The notes beneath the pieces were generated by a model. The model saw only the letters and a program-made list of their open reading frames with translations. It was not told the DNA's origin and made no database searches. A program made the position numbers and the translations under genes. Shown here one piece after another: positions 1-6,565 of a stretch of 20,499 nt of DNA (the stretch's first letter is position 1; each line of letters starts with the position of its first letter). Source of the stretch: FEN-727 sp036508635 (GTDB taxonomy: Bacteria > Actinomycetota > Geothermincolia > Fen-727 > Anoxymicrobiaceae); contig DATCGY010000033.1 of the NCBI GenBank assembly GCA_036508635.1, positions 1-20,499 on the forward strand, given 5' to 3'.

Positions 1-96
1 GTGGCCGTCCAAGCTCGGCAGGAAGGCAACCGTTGCAGCGACCGAGCCGGCGGGGTTCATTTCAGAGCCACTTCCGGAAGAGGACTAGACCGGCAC

Positions 97-723
97 ATGT
101 CAAAACTCAACACGTCAGAAGAACTGGTACAAACGGCGAAGTGGTCAAGGAAGACCCCTGCTCAGCGACGTATAGAGCTGGTGGACGCGGCCGCCGAGGT
201 GTTCATGGAAAAAGGATACGCGGCGGCGACTGTAGCGGACATCACGAGCAGGGCGGGGAGTTCGCACGGAACCTTCTATGTCTACTTTGATTCAAAAGAG
301 GACATATTCGACGCTGTGGCTCAGGACCGGGTCATGCTGGCATTCGACTCGGTGAAGGAGTGCGCCGACCAGTTAGAGCGGCCTGCCATCGAGAGGATCA
401 GGGAGATACTGGAGATGAACTCCCAGCCCGAGGTATCGGGATGGTGGGTAGAGGAGTTCAATCGTTCGCACCTGACCCACCTGCGCGCCCGGCTTGTCCA
501 GAAGGCTTCCGAGATGTTCCTGCCGGTCCTGTCTGGCCTTTTGAAAGAAGCCGCAAGAGAAGGGTCAGTCGAGGTGCCTGTTCCGGAAGCGACCGCTGCG
601 TTTCTCATCGCGGCAGGTCTCATCCAGCGATTAGGGCTTGAGGCGACCAGTTCTGTGTCGGACGAGCGATGGACGTTGGCATATGCTGACCTGGCACAGA
701 GAGTGCTGGGCCTGAAAGATTGA
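97..723 (+). CDS. TetR/AcrR-family transcriptional regulator
   Basis: A 208-residue protein with a TetR-type DNA-binding domain at about residues 25-72: a first helix with DAAAEVFMEKG, then TVADITSRAGSSHGTFYVYF, which is the family helix-turn-helix ending in the usual [TS]FYxYF-like helix. The rest is all-helical, as expected for a ligand-binding and dimerisation domain, and has no recognisable ligand signature. I chose the ATG at 97 because a purine-rich GGAAGAGGA lies about 12 bases upstream; the frame stays open to the window edge (a GTG at 1), so a longer form cannot be excluded. TetR proteins usually repress nearby genes in response to a small molecule. The nearby acyl-CoA genes make an acyl-CoA-type effector plausible, but that is inference. 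The gene converges on the acyl-CoA dehydrogenase. Confidence 0.85.
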   Translation: MSKLNTSEELVQTAKWSRKTPAQRRIELVDAAAEVFMEKGYAAATVADITSRAGSSHGTFYVYFDSKEDIFDAVAQDRVMLAFDSVKECADQLERPAIERIREILEMNSQPEVSGWWVEEFNRSHLTHLRARLVQKASEMFLPVLSGLLKEAAREGSVEVPVPEATAAFLIAAGLIQRLGLEATSSVSDERWTLAYADLAQRVLGLKD

Positions 724-871
724 GCAGAGTAGCGATGCAAGCAGCACGACCGGCTATTAACCATGGATTATCGGCGGTTAAGGCGTTTAGTTAGCATTCT
801 GCCAACCACCTACAGATATTCATTTCTTTTAACAATTTTGATCCATCTTTTTTATTATGGTTTTCCATATT
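724..871. other. AT-rich convergent spacer with inverted repeats
   Basis: This spacer between the convergent TetR and acyl-CoA dehydrogenase genes is much richer in A+T than its surroundings. It contains a perfect inverted repeat TTAACC (757-762) / GGTTAA (776-781) with a 13-base spacer. Near 855-875 a short TATGG/CCATA stem is followed on the + strand by TTTTATTT, which could be a weak terminator for the TetR gene. No ORF is visible. Both structures are short and their function is unproven. Confidence 0.3.
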
Positions 872-2017
872 TTATTTATGTTCCTTCAAAAGATTCCTCG
901 CAATGACCAGCCTTTGTATTTCCGATGTGCCTTCATAGATGGACGTGGCCCGGGCATCACGATAGAGCCTCTCGACCTTGAAGTTCTTGAGGTAGCCATA
1001 GCCGCCGTGGATCTGTAAAGCGAGATAAGCGCTCTTGTTCGCCAATTCCGATGCAAAGAGCTTGGCCATGGAGGCCTCTTTAGTGAAGGGAAGACCTTGA
1101 TCTTTCCTCCAGGCAGCAGACAAGATGAGCCAGTTAGCGGCCTCGATTCCGGTGGCCATGTCAGCTATCATCCATTGAATAGCTTGAAAAGAACTGATGG
1201 TCTTGCCGAACTGTTTGCGTTCTTTGGCGTATTTGATGCTCTCATCGAGGCAGGCGCGGGTTATACCCAAAGCCTGCGATGCAATACCGATACGCCCGCT
1301 GTCCAGTGCAACCATGGCTATCTTGAATCCCGCACCCGGTTTTCCCACCAGGTTTTCTTTTGGGACTCTGCAGTCGTTGAAGAGAAGCTCCACTGTATTG
1401 GAGGCCCTCAAGCCCATCTTATCTTCCTTCGAACCAACGGAAAATCCTGGTGTGCCTTTTTCCACGACAAAAGCCGAGAGACCCTTGCTGCCTTTTTCCG
1501 GACTGGTCCTGGCGATAAGATTAACTACATCGGCATATTGCCCGTGAGTAATGAATGTCTTTATGCCGTTAATCAGGTAATAGTCTTCTTTATCCTCCGC
1601 CCTCATGGAAAGGCTCCCCGGATCTGATCCGGCCCCTGGCTCAGTAAGAGCGAAACATCCCAGCAATTCTCCTTGGGCCAGCTTGATAAGATACTTGGTC
1701 TTCTGTGTTTCATCCCCGAATTTCAGCAACGGCTCGGTGGAAAGATTGGCCACGGACATGGTCACCGCGGTTGATGCACATGAATAAGCGATTTCCTGGA
1801 GTGCCAGGCAATAGCTGACAGCTCCGGCGCCGGCTCCACCATACTCATCCGGCACCATCATTCCCAGCAGGCCGAGTTCCCCCATCTTCTTCACCACATC
1901 CATCGGGAATATCTCTTCCTTATCCCTTTGGGCAGCTACAGGTTCTAATTCCTTCGAGGCAAAATCCCTGGCCATAAGCCTGACCATTTCCTGTTCCTCA
2001 GTCAGTTGAAAAGACAT
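872..2017 (-). CDS. Acyl-CoA dehydrogenase (short/medium-chain type)
   Basis: The 381-residue length is normal for the FAD-dependent acyl-CoA dehydrogenases that oxidise acyl-CoA to trans-2-enoyl-CoA and pass electrons to an electron-transfer flavoprotein. Visible signatures are ALTEPGAGSD at 123-132 (FAD/substrate loop), RKQFG near 267-271, QIHGGYGY at 335-342, and IYEGTSEIQR at 360-369, in which E362 sits at the catalytic-base position of short- and medium-chain enzymes. The start ATG at 2017 has a strong AAGGAGGA nine bases upstream of nothing else but the previous stop: the Shine-Dalgarno overlaps the TAA of the XRE-cupin gene, so the two are almost certainly one operon with coupled translation. 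G+C is lower (about 50-55% in hand-counted samples) than in the genes after 4.5 kb, suggesting separate ancestry. Chain-length specificity cannot be read from sequence. No ETF genes lie in the window. Confidence 0.93.
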   Translation of the reverse strand: MSFQLTEEQEMVRLMARDFASKELEPVAAQRDKEEIFPMDVVKKMGELGLLGMMVPDEYGGAGAGAVSYCLALQEIAYSCASTAVTMSVANLSTEPLLKFGDETQKTKYLIKLAQGELLGCFALTEPGAGSDPGSLSMRAEDKEDYYLINGIKTFITHGQYADVVNLIARTSPEKGSKGLSAFVVEKGTPGFSVGSKEDKMGLRASNTVELLFNDCRVPKENLVGKPGAGFKIAMVALDSGRIGIASQALGITRACLDESIKYAKERKQFGKTISSFQAIQWMIADMATGIEAANWLILSAAWRKDQGLPFTKEASMAKLFASELANKSAYLALQIHGGYGYLKNFKVERLYRDARATSIYEGTSEIQRLVIARNLLKEHK

Positions 2018-2026
2018 GTCTCCTCC

Positions 2027-2572
2027 TTATGGCACAAATATGACAACCAGGAGCTCTGCCTTTTCCCCGGTTGGATTGCTCAGCTTGTGAGAAATTGAAG
2101 AGTCAAAGTTGATGCACCCACCCTTCTTTATGGTTGAGGTGTTCTGACCAACCTGGATCTTCAGGTGACCTTGAAGAACATAGATGAATTCCTCCCCCTC
2201 ATGGTGGTATTCGACACCTTTATGTTCGGTTTCCGGGTCAATAGTCACTCGATACGCCCTCAAATGTCTTTTCTCTCCCGGCTTGGTCAGGGACTTATAG
2301 GCATACGAAGCAACCCGCTTCTTGTGGCTTGTCGTCCTTTTCCGGGCAGCTTGTTTGCTGCGCGTGCCCTGAAACTGTTCCATGTCAACGTTGAAGAAGC
2401 GACTCAGCTGAAGAACTACCGCCACAGGTGGAGCGATCTTGCCATCCTCAATTTCTTTCAGGAATTCCTCCGGATAGCCGGTATCGTGTGAGAAAGCCTC
2501 CATGCTGATACCATTCGCTTCTCTCAGTCTCCGGATTCTCTCTCCAAAGGATTCTTCTGTATTATTCGTCAT
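2027..2572 (-). CDS. XRE-family regulator with C-terminal cupin sensor domain
   Basis: A 181-residue, two-domain protein. Residues 9-64 form a Cro/CI-type helix-turn-helix (GERIRRLREANGISMEAFS followed by GYPEEFLKEIEDGKIAP). A basic linker (residues 70-88) leads to a cupin barrel at about 105-181, with the metal-site motif around YHHEGEEFIYVLQG (H123/H124, E128, G135) and a later H162. Proteins of this architecture bind DNA with the first domain and sense a small ligand with the cupin; many control catabolic or redox genes. The start ATG at 2572 follows AAGGAG with a 6-base spacer. The stop overlaps the ribosome-binding site of the acyl-CoA dehydrogenase 9 bp downstream, so it probably controls that gene and itself. 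A promoter and a five-codon ORF precede it. The ligand is unknown. Confidence 0.88.
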   Translation of the reverse strand: MTNNTEESFGERIRRLREANGISMEAFSHDTGYPEEFLKEIEDGKIAPPVAVVLQLSRFFNVDMEQFQGTRSKQAARKRTTSHKKRVASYAYKSLTKPGEKRHLRAYRVTIDPETEHKGVEYHHEGEEFIYVLQGHLKIQVGQNTSTIKKGGCINFDSSISHKLSNPTGEKAELLVVIFVP

Positions 2573-2590
2573 GTGCTTCTCCTTAATCTC

Positions 2591-2608
2591 CTAACTGGCA
2601 TTTAGCAT
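2591..2608 (-). CDS. Possible five-codon leader peptide (MLNAS)
   Basis: On the minus strand a perfect AGGAGG (2619-2614) is followed, after 5 bases, by ATG CTA AAT GCC AGT TAG. The stop lies just ahead of the AAGGAG of the XRE-cupin gene, so ribosomes ending here would be close to the next start. The Shine-Dalgarno is the strongest in this leader yet serves no longer ORF. It may be a leader peptide that tunes translation, or a chance arrangement around an extra ribosome-binding site. No attenuator hairpin was recognised. Confidence 0.35.
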   Translation of the reverse strand: MLNAS

Positions 2609-2628
2609 GTGCACCTCCTGATGCCAAT

Positions 2629-2656
2629 ACTCTAACATCCGGTGGGCAGGCGGCAA
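2629..2656 (-). promoter_or_regulatory. Candidate promoter of the XRE-cupin / acyl-CoA dehydrogenase operon
   Basis: Reading the minus strand, TTGCCG (2656-2651) and TAGAGT (2634-2629) are separated by 16 bases, a reasonable sigma-70-type pair. Transcription would start near 2622, only a few bases before the AGGAGG of the five-codon ORF. Assigned by eye from consensus only. Confidence 0.4.
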
Positions 2657-3067
2657 CGGACACCATCGGAGGCTACTCGGACTGGTTGTGCCACGACAAC
2701 TGTGCAGGAGATGAGGGTATGGCCCCTCGAAGCCGGCCTGCGGGGGCAGGCTCCAAACCACCTCAAGGTGACCTCGAGGACGCTGTTGAGGTCCTGGAGG
2801 ACCTGGGGGTGGAGCTTGACGCGATCGCGACTTTCTTCCGCGAGGGAGGATGGGGCGGACGACCCGTAGCCGCCGGCCGCTTGAGCCGTCAGCTCGGACG
2901 GCTCGGACGGTTTCGCAAGCGAGCAGGCCTTCGCGGAGCCAGTCAACATCATCGTCCTGAATCTCCGGAGTAATCCTTGAGGGTCACCTTGTGTTTGTCG
3001 TTTGGGAATGCAAACGCCGGGCCTCGAAGGACCCGGCTAATGATGGAGTGTGCAGGCTCTACTACAT
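2657..3067. other. Gene-poor stretch, possible decayed coding sequence
   Basis: No ORF here has a convincing start, ribosome-binding site and protein-like composition together. The + frame at about 2760-2850 reads DLEDAVEVLEDLGVELDAI, which looks like real helical protein and faintly resembles the C-terminal end of transaldolases; it then runs into arginine-rich nonsense up to 2973. A second + frame ends with AEPVNIIVLNLRSNP near 2979. Together these could be fragments of a decayed, frameshifted gene. A 9-bp tandem CTCGGACGG lies near 2892-2909. The minus-strand frames look like shadows. Confidence 0.25.
3016..3037 (-). terminator. Possible rho-independent terminator after the 77-residue gene
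   Basis: A GCCGGG/CCCGGC stem with two further G-C pairs, one bulged base and a small loop lies 30 bases beyond the stop codon of the minus-strand gene at 3068-3301. On the minus strand it is followed by GTTTGC rather than a clean T-run, so termination may be weak. The position just after the last gene of the unit supports the call. Confidence 0.4.
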
Positions 3068-3301
3068 TCAGGCTTTCATGGCCCTGACTTTTTCACCGAT
3101 TGTCTTAGCAGTCGAGCTGTCAGAAAAGAACGTTACCGATTTTTCGATGCCGGTAGAGAGCGCCGGCAGTTGTTCGGCAGTGAGATCATCTGGAGTGGTG
3201 CCGATAAGCTCGCAGTTCTTCTTGACCGTCGCACTGGCGATAAAATCACCAAGCGCGTCTGAGAGTACACGCGTTATGTCCCTGGCCAGAACGTTAGCCA
3301 A
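3068..3301 (-). CDS. Small conserved-looking soluble protein of unknown function
   Basis: A 77-residue protein starting at a TTG (3301) with a good AAAGGAG six bases upstream; no ATG start is available. It has no membrane segment and looks all-helical. An N-terminal helix (VLARDITRVLSDALGDFI) is followed by a segment with the spacing CELIGTTPDDLTAEQLPAL, a pattern of the kind seen at the ends of small bacterial proteins I cannot name. It lies 49 bp downstream of the HAMP-domain membrane sensor on the same strand and is followed by a possible terminator, so the two are probably co-transcribed. It could be the cytoplasmic partner of that sensor, which has no output domain of its own. That pairing is inference from position only. 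Confidence 0.65.
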   Translation of the reverse strand: MANVLARDITRVLSDALGDFIASATVKKNCELIGTTPDDLTAEQLPALSTGIEKSVTFFSDSSTAKTIGEKVRAMKA

Positions 3302-3350
3302 TCGACACTCCTTTCAATAGAATCCGACAACACGACCGCCTTCGGCCTCC

Positions 3351-4223
3351 TCAGTCGTTGTTATCGGCTTCCATCTCCTTATCCAGTCTTCTGAGCACCA
3401 ACTGTCCGCTCTTGAGAAGCCCCTGTATCGCCCCGTAGTCGCTCTTCGGGTTGACCTTGACTTCCCCTTCGTAAGTTCCAGCCACAATCTGTTCGGCAGT
3501 TGTGTTCAACTCTTCTATCGGCTCAGATACGAACCTCCGAATCAGATATCGAAGCCATATAGTCGAGAGCAGGAAGAAGACCAGCACGGCTGCAACGCTT
3601 GCGACGGTGAGCGTGATGATGTTGCTGTTCCGCTGGTTGTTGAAATACGTGTCTATCTCCTTGACCTGCTTAGTGACGTCGAAGACCGTCGACATGTAGA
3701 ACTTGGTGTTGATACCCATCTTAGTGAGGTCTATCGGATAGAAGACGTAGATGAGCGTACCTTTGAGGTTCCCGAATTCGTTGATTATCGCATATCCCTT
3801 TGGTGGGGGTTTCGTTAATATTTCGCTCTTGTTGACCTCGACTCCGAGGTTCGCCAGGGAGCTGTACACTTTTCCGTCTTTGATGAGCGCCACGAATGAA
3901 GAGGGCGTCGCAATTGCGGAGAGATTTATTACGAGGTCATAGATCGGGCCCACGTTACCGGCCAGGAACGCCTTGATGACATCGGCACTGAACGACTTCA
4001 CGATCGCGGGGTTGAAGTTCATCGCGCCGAAGTTCTTACCCATTGCCGCGTAAGCCTGTACGGTCTGCTCGATCATGATCGTCTTTGCGCGCTTGGCGCT
4101 GTGTTCGGCGGTCACAATCATGGTCATCGCAAAGTAAGCAACGATGATTATCACTAGAACGACGACCGGAATAGCAAACAACCAGGTGAGCTTGCGCATC
4201 TCACTGCCGGTCTTGTGCCCCAT
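3351..4223 (-). CDS. Membrane sensor with extracellular domain and HAMP domain, no output domain
   Basis: A 290-residue protein laid out like the N-terminal half of a chemoreceptor or sensor kinase: a first membrane helix at about 12-36, an extracytoplasmic region at 37-200 (segments FVALIKDGKVYSSL and KGTLIYVFYPIDLTKMG look like one cache/PAS-type fold), a second membrane helix at about 201-226, then a HAMP linker at about 224-280 (VSEPIEELNTTAEQIVAGTYEGEVKV). It ends about 10 residues after HAMP with an acidic tail, with no kinase, methyl-accepting, cyclase or EAL domain. The start ATG at 4223 has GGAGG five bases upstream. The next gene on the strand is the 77-residue protein. Known relatives relay a ligand signal through HAMP to a fused effector; here the effector would have to be separate. 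I see no frameshift joining it to a lost domain. Confidence 0.82.
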   Translation of the reverse strand: MGHKTGSEMRKLTWLFAIPVVVLVIIIVAYFAMTMIVTAEHSAKRAKTIMIEQTVQAYAAMGKNFGAMNFNPAIVKSFSADVIKAFLAGNVGPIYDLVINLSAIATPSSFVALIKDGKVYSSLANLGVEVNKSEILTKPPPKGYAIINEFGNLKGTLIYVFYPIDLTKMGINTKFYMSTVFDVTKQVKEIDTYFNNQRNSNIITLTVASVAAVLVFFLLSTIWLRYLIRRFVSEPIEELNTTAEQIVAGTYEGEVKVNPKSDYGAIQGLLKSGQLVLRRLDKEMEADNND

Positions 4224-4575
4224 TATTACCTCCTGCGCTTATGACATACTGCTTGCACCCTAGTAATCGGCAACTCGAACATATTCTTGAAGTTTTTATA
4301 GACATGTTGAACGTTCAAAAGGGGGATACATGGGGGGCATGCAGGTCCCCGCCAGTATCCCACGAGTTGATATTCGACTCCGCCCACGCCGGGGCTATTC
4401 TGCACACCAAGAAGTAAACATCCGATTGGATCCACCATCACAGGAGAGCGCAAGGGCGGGGAGAAAGGAACGGTAGCACTTTTCGTCACACACATGGAGC
4501 CGTAGCCGGTCCCGGCCGTTGAGGTGGGGGCTCTTGCGAGTATCGAACAAGAGAGCGAGGCGTGAGGGAGGTTTG
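4224..4575. other. 352-bp divergent intergenic region
   Basis: This spacer separates the leftward HAMP sensor from the rightward DODA-type gene. The left third carries a perfect 12-bp palindrome and a possible leftward promoter (listed separately). The right part (about 4330-4560) shows no convincing ORF, tRNA or terminator. No clear promoter for the rightward gene could be picked out. Confidence 0.5.
4283..4318 (-). promoter_or_regulatory. Perfect palindrome TTGAACGTTCAA over a candidate promoter
   Basis: TTGAACGTTCAA at 4307-4318 is an exact 12-bp inverted repeat. On the minus strand TTCAAC (4311-4306) and AAGAAT (4288-4283) are 17 bases apart and could be the -35 and -10 of the HAMP sensor unit, giving a leader of about 50 bases. 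A dimeric repressor bound to the palindrome would then cover the -35 box. The palindrome is seen directly; the promoter and the operator role are guesses, and the bound protein is unknown (the TetR or XRE regulators upstream are candidates). Confidence 0.35.
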
Positions 4576-5385
4576 ATGAACGCAAGTGACACAAGCGGAA
4601 AGATGCCCGTGTTGTTCATAGGCCACGGGTCGCCTACGAACATCATCGCGGATAACGCTTACACGCGCAGTCTCGGGTCCCTGGCGCGCGAACTCCCGAG
4701 ACCGGAGGCGATAATGGTTATCTCCGCGCACTGGCTGACAGATGGCACGTTCGTCGGGTGCATGGGTAGTCCGGGGACGATTCACGACTTCTACGGCTTC
4801 CCGCGGGACTTGTACGAGATCGAGTACCCCGCCCCCGGCTCTCCCGATCTCGCGAAAGTCGTGCGGGAGGCCGTTCCGGACGGGCTGGTGAGATGCAGTG
4901 ATGACTGGGGCCTCGACCATGCTTCCTGGTCCGTACTCCTCCACATGTATCCCGAAGCCGACATCCCGGTTTTCGAGATGAGCCTCGACTATGCGTTCAA
5001 CGACCGGCATCCGAAGCCCGTTGAGTATCATTACAACCTGGGCGGACAACTCGGACCACTCCGGCGGAATGGGATCCTCATCATCGGAAGCGGAAACATG
5101 GTACACAACCTGGGCCTGTTGGATTTCAGTACGGACGCCGAGCCATTCGAGTGGGCTGTCGAGGCAGACGGAAAGATGAAAGCTTGCCTTGTTTCGGGCG
5201 ACCATGCCGGGCTAGTCGATTTTGAAGGCATGGGAAACGCCGCCGAGCTTGCCGTCCCCACACTCGACCATTACCTGCCTATGATCTACGCCATCGCCAT
5301 GCAGGAGAGTGGGGAGGCCGTATCCTTTACCTACGAAGGATTCCAGAACGGTTCGGTATCCATGCGATGCTTCCGCATCGGATGA
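4576..5385 (+). CDS. DODA-type (LigB-like) extradiol ring-cleavage dioxygenase family protein
   Basis: A 269-residue protein of the class III extradiol dioxygenase family that includes plant DOPA dioxygenase and E. coli YgiD (about 260-270 residues). The family's histidines are in place: H17 in VLFIGHGSP, H52 in VISAHW, H115 in WGLDHASWSVL, H177 in GSGNMVHNLG and H232 near TLDHYLPMIYA; three of these normally bind the active-site metal. The start ATG at 4576 has GAGGGAGGT just upstream, which excludes the longer frame opening at 4519. The enzyme would open a catechol ring using O2, but many bacterial members have no known substrate. It stands alone, with a 352-bp spacer before and a 287-bp spacer after. 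An O2-using family sits oddly beside the radical SAM and Fe-S genes; the real reaction may differ. Confidence 0.88.
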   Translation: MNASDTSGKMPVLFIGHGSPTNIIADNAYTRSLGSLARELPRPEAIMVISAHWLTDGTFVGCMGSPGTIHDFYGFPRDLYEIEYPAPGSPDLAKVVREAVPDGLVRCSDDWGLDHASWSVLLHMYPEADIPVFEMSLDYAFNDRHPKPVEYHYNLGGQLGPLRRNGILIIGSGNMVHNLGLLDFSTDAEPFEWAVEADGKMKACLVSGDHAGLVDFEGMGNAAELAVPTLDHYLPMIYAIAMQESGEAVSFTYEGFQNGSVSMRCFRIG

Positions 5386-5672
5386 GACGTTACTGGATAC
5401 CCGGACGAGAGGGAACCAGGACCGTGCCTGGAATAGTAACGTTGCCATGGGCTGAACCGTGAGGCTGCCGGGGTAAGCCTGGTGGCGGAATTCCTTCAGG
5501 CAAGTCCCGTGCCGTTGGCCACGCACGCGGTTCCTCGAGTTTTGACACGGGGAACCCGGGAGAATAACCTGAGGGTACCGCGCCGTCGAAAGGCGGGCCG
5601 GACCATGTTAGGCCGGCCGGTGTTGGCCGGGTATGCCTGATCGCTGGAACTCTATTACCGGAGGTGTCTCTC
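5386..5672. other. 287-bp spacer with GC-rich inverted repeats upstream of the SDR gene
   Basis: There is no convincing ORF or RNA gene here. The right half would be the transcribed leader of the SDR gene if the promoter at 5542-5570 is used. Between 5591 and 5638 are repeated GGCCGG blocks (5596-5601, 5611-5616, 5615-5620, 5625-5630) and a central CCGGCC (5613-5618) able to pair with either the upstream or the downstream block, all flanked by AGGC/GCCT. This predicts a structured leader; no known riboswitch class was recognised. Confidence 0.35.
5542..5570 (+). promoter_or_regulatory. Candidate promoter of the SDR gene
   Basis: A perfect -35 hexamer TTGACA (5542-5547) stands 17 bases from TAACCT (5565-5570), a weak -10. 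Transcription would start near 5577, leaving a leader of about 95 bases. The perfect -35 and exact spacing support it; the -10 is poor. Confidence 0.4.
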
Positions 5673-6491
5673 ATGAAGAACCTGGCCGGAAAAACCGTTT
5701 TGATCACAGGTGGAGCGCTTGGAATGGGGAGGTCTCTAGCTCGCCTGTTCCTCCTGGAGGGGTCAAGGGTCGTGCTGGTGGACATCAGGAAAGATGACCT
5801 TGATAGCGCTGTCGAGGAGCTGGGTCGTCTTGGGGAAGTAGTCTCTTACATATGCGATATCTCCGATAGAGAAAAGGTATACCAGCTCGCAAAGACCGTC
5901 TCAAGCGAGTTCGGTACCGTTGACATCCTCGTGAACAATGCGGGGATCGTCAAGTCAAACCCGTTCCTGGAGAAGCCAGACGATGTCATCGAGCAGCTTA
6001 TCGCGGTAAATCTCATGGCTCACTTCTGGACCATGAAGGCGTTCCTACCCGGGATGGTCGCAAAGCGCGAGGGCTACGTGGTCAACATGTCGTCCGCGGG
6101 CGGTCTCCTGGCGGTTCCCTATATCTCCGATTACAGCGCCAGCAAGTTCGCGGTGGTCGGCCTGACGGAAGCCCTCCGCCAGGAGTTCAAGATCGAGGGA
6201 TTGAAAGACATAAAGTTCATGTGCGTGTGCCCAAATACGGTCGGAACCGGTCTTTTTGATGGCGCCACCATGGTAAAGGGGACAAAGCTTCTCACGGCTG
6301 AGCAGGTGACCGGAAAGATAATCGCTGGAATCAAGAAGAACCGCTCGTTTGTCGGCGTACCAGCATCGGTGTATATAGTCCCACTCACCAAGGCGATCCT
6401 CCCGCCTTCGGCACTGGATCTCATGAACCGCATACTGGGTATCTCCACGTCCTCCAGGACGACCAAAGGCCGACCCGACCCGACCGGTTGA
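5673..6491 (+). CDS. Short-chain dehydrogenase/reductase (classical SDR)
   Basis: A 272-residue NAD(P)-dependent oxidoreductase with all classical SDR marks: glycine motif TGGALGMG (12-19), NNAG (88-91), N113, the serine in NMSSAGG (139-144) and the catalytic YSASK (Y154, K158). The aspartate after the second strand (VVLVDIRK, D37) favours NAD(H) over NADP(H). The hydrophobic stretch after residue 230 (VPASVYIVPLTKAILPPSA) resembles the membrane-linked tail of 17-beta-hydroxysteroid/retinol-dehydrogenase-like SDRs that act on lipid alcohols. The ATG at 5673 is chosen over a GTG at 5664 because the GTG overlaps the CCGGAGGTG ribosome-binding site. The likely substrate is a long-chain or cyclic alcohol/ketone (inference). 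It lies 74 bp upstream of the radical SAM gene, which has its own promoter. Confidence 0.92.
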   Translation: MKNLAGKTVLITGGALGMGRSLARLFLLEGSRVVLVDIRKDDLDSAVEELGRLGEVVSYICDISDREKVYQLAKTVSSEFGTVDILVNNAGIVKSNPFLEKPDDVIEQLIAVNLMAHFWTMKAFLPGMVAKREGYVVNMSSAGGLLAVPYISDYSASKFAVVGLTEALRQEFKIEGLKDIKFMCVCPNTVGTGLFDGATMVKGTKLLTAEQVTGKIIAGIKKNRSFVGVPASVYIVPLTKAILPPSALDLMNRILGISTSSRTTKGRPDPTG

Positions 6492-6548
6492 CGGGTGATC
6501 ATCCGGGAAAGCCGCCTGTACGCCGGGGCGCTCCAAGCGCTACTTGGC

Positions 6549-6554
6549 TATAAT
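6549..6554 (+). promoter_or_regulatory. TATAAT -10 box of an apparent leaderless promoter
   Basis: A perfect TATAAT ends 11 bases before the ATG of the radical SAM gene (6566), and no Shine-Dalgarno lies between. Transcription from this box would begin around 6561-6566, at or next to the start codon, giving a leaderless mRNA of the kind common in actinobacteria. There is no clear -35 hexamer, which is also usual for such promoters. Confidence 0.55.
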
Positions 6555-6565
6555 GTGCTGTAACC

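Noticed and set aside
4486..5205. 239-residue minus-strand frame across the DODA-type gene
   Set aside because: The plus-strand gene has family histidines and a good ribosome-binding site; the minus frame has no family signature and is a shadow in high-G+C sequence.
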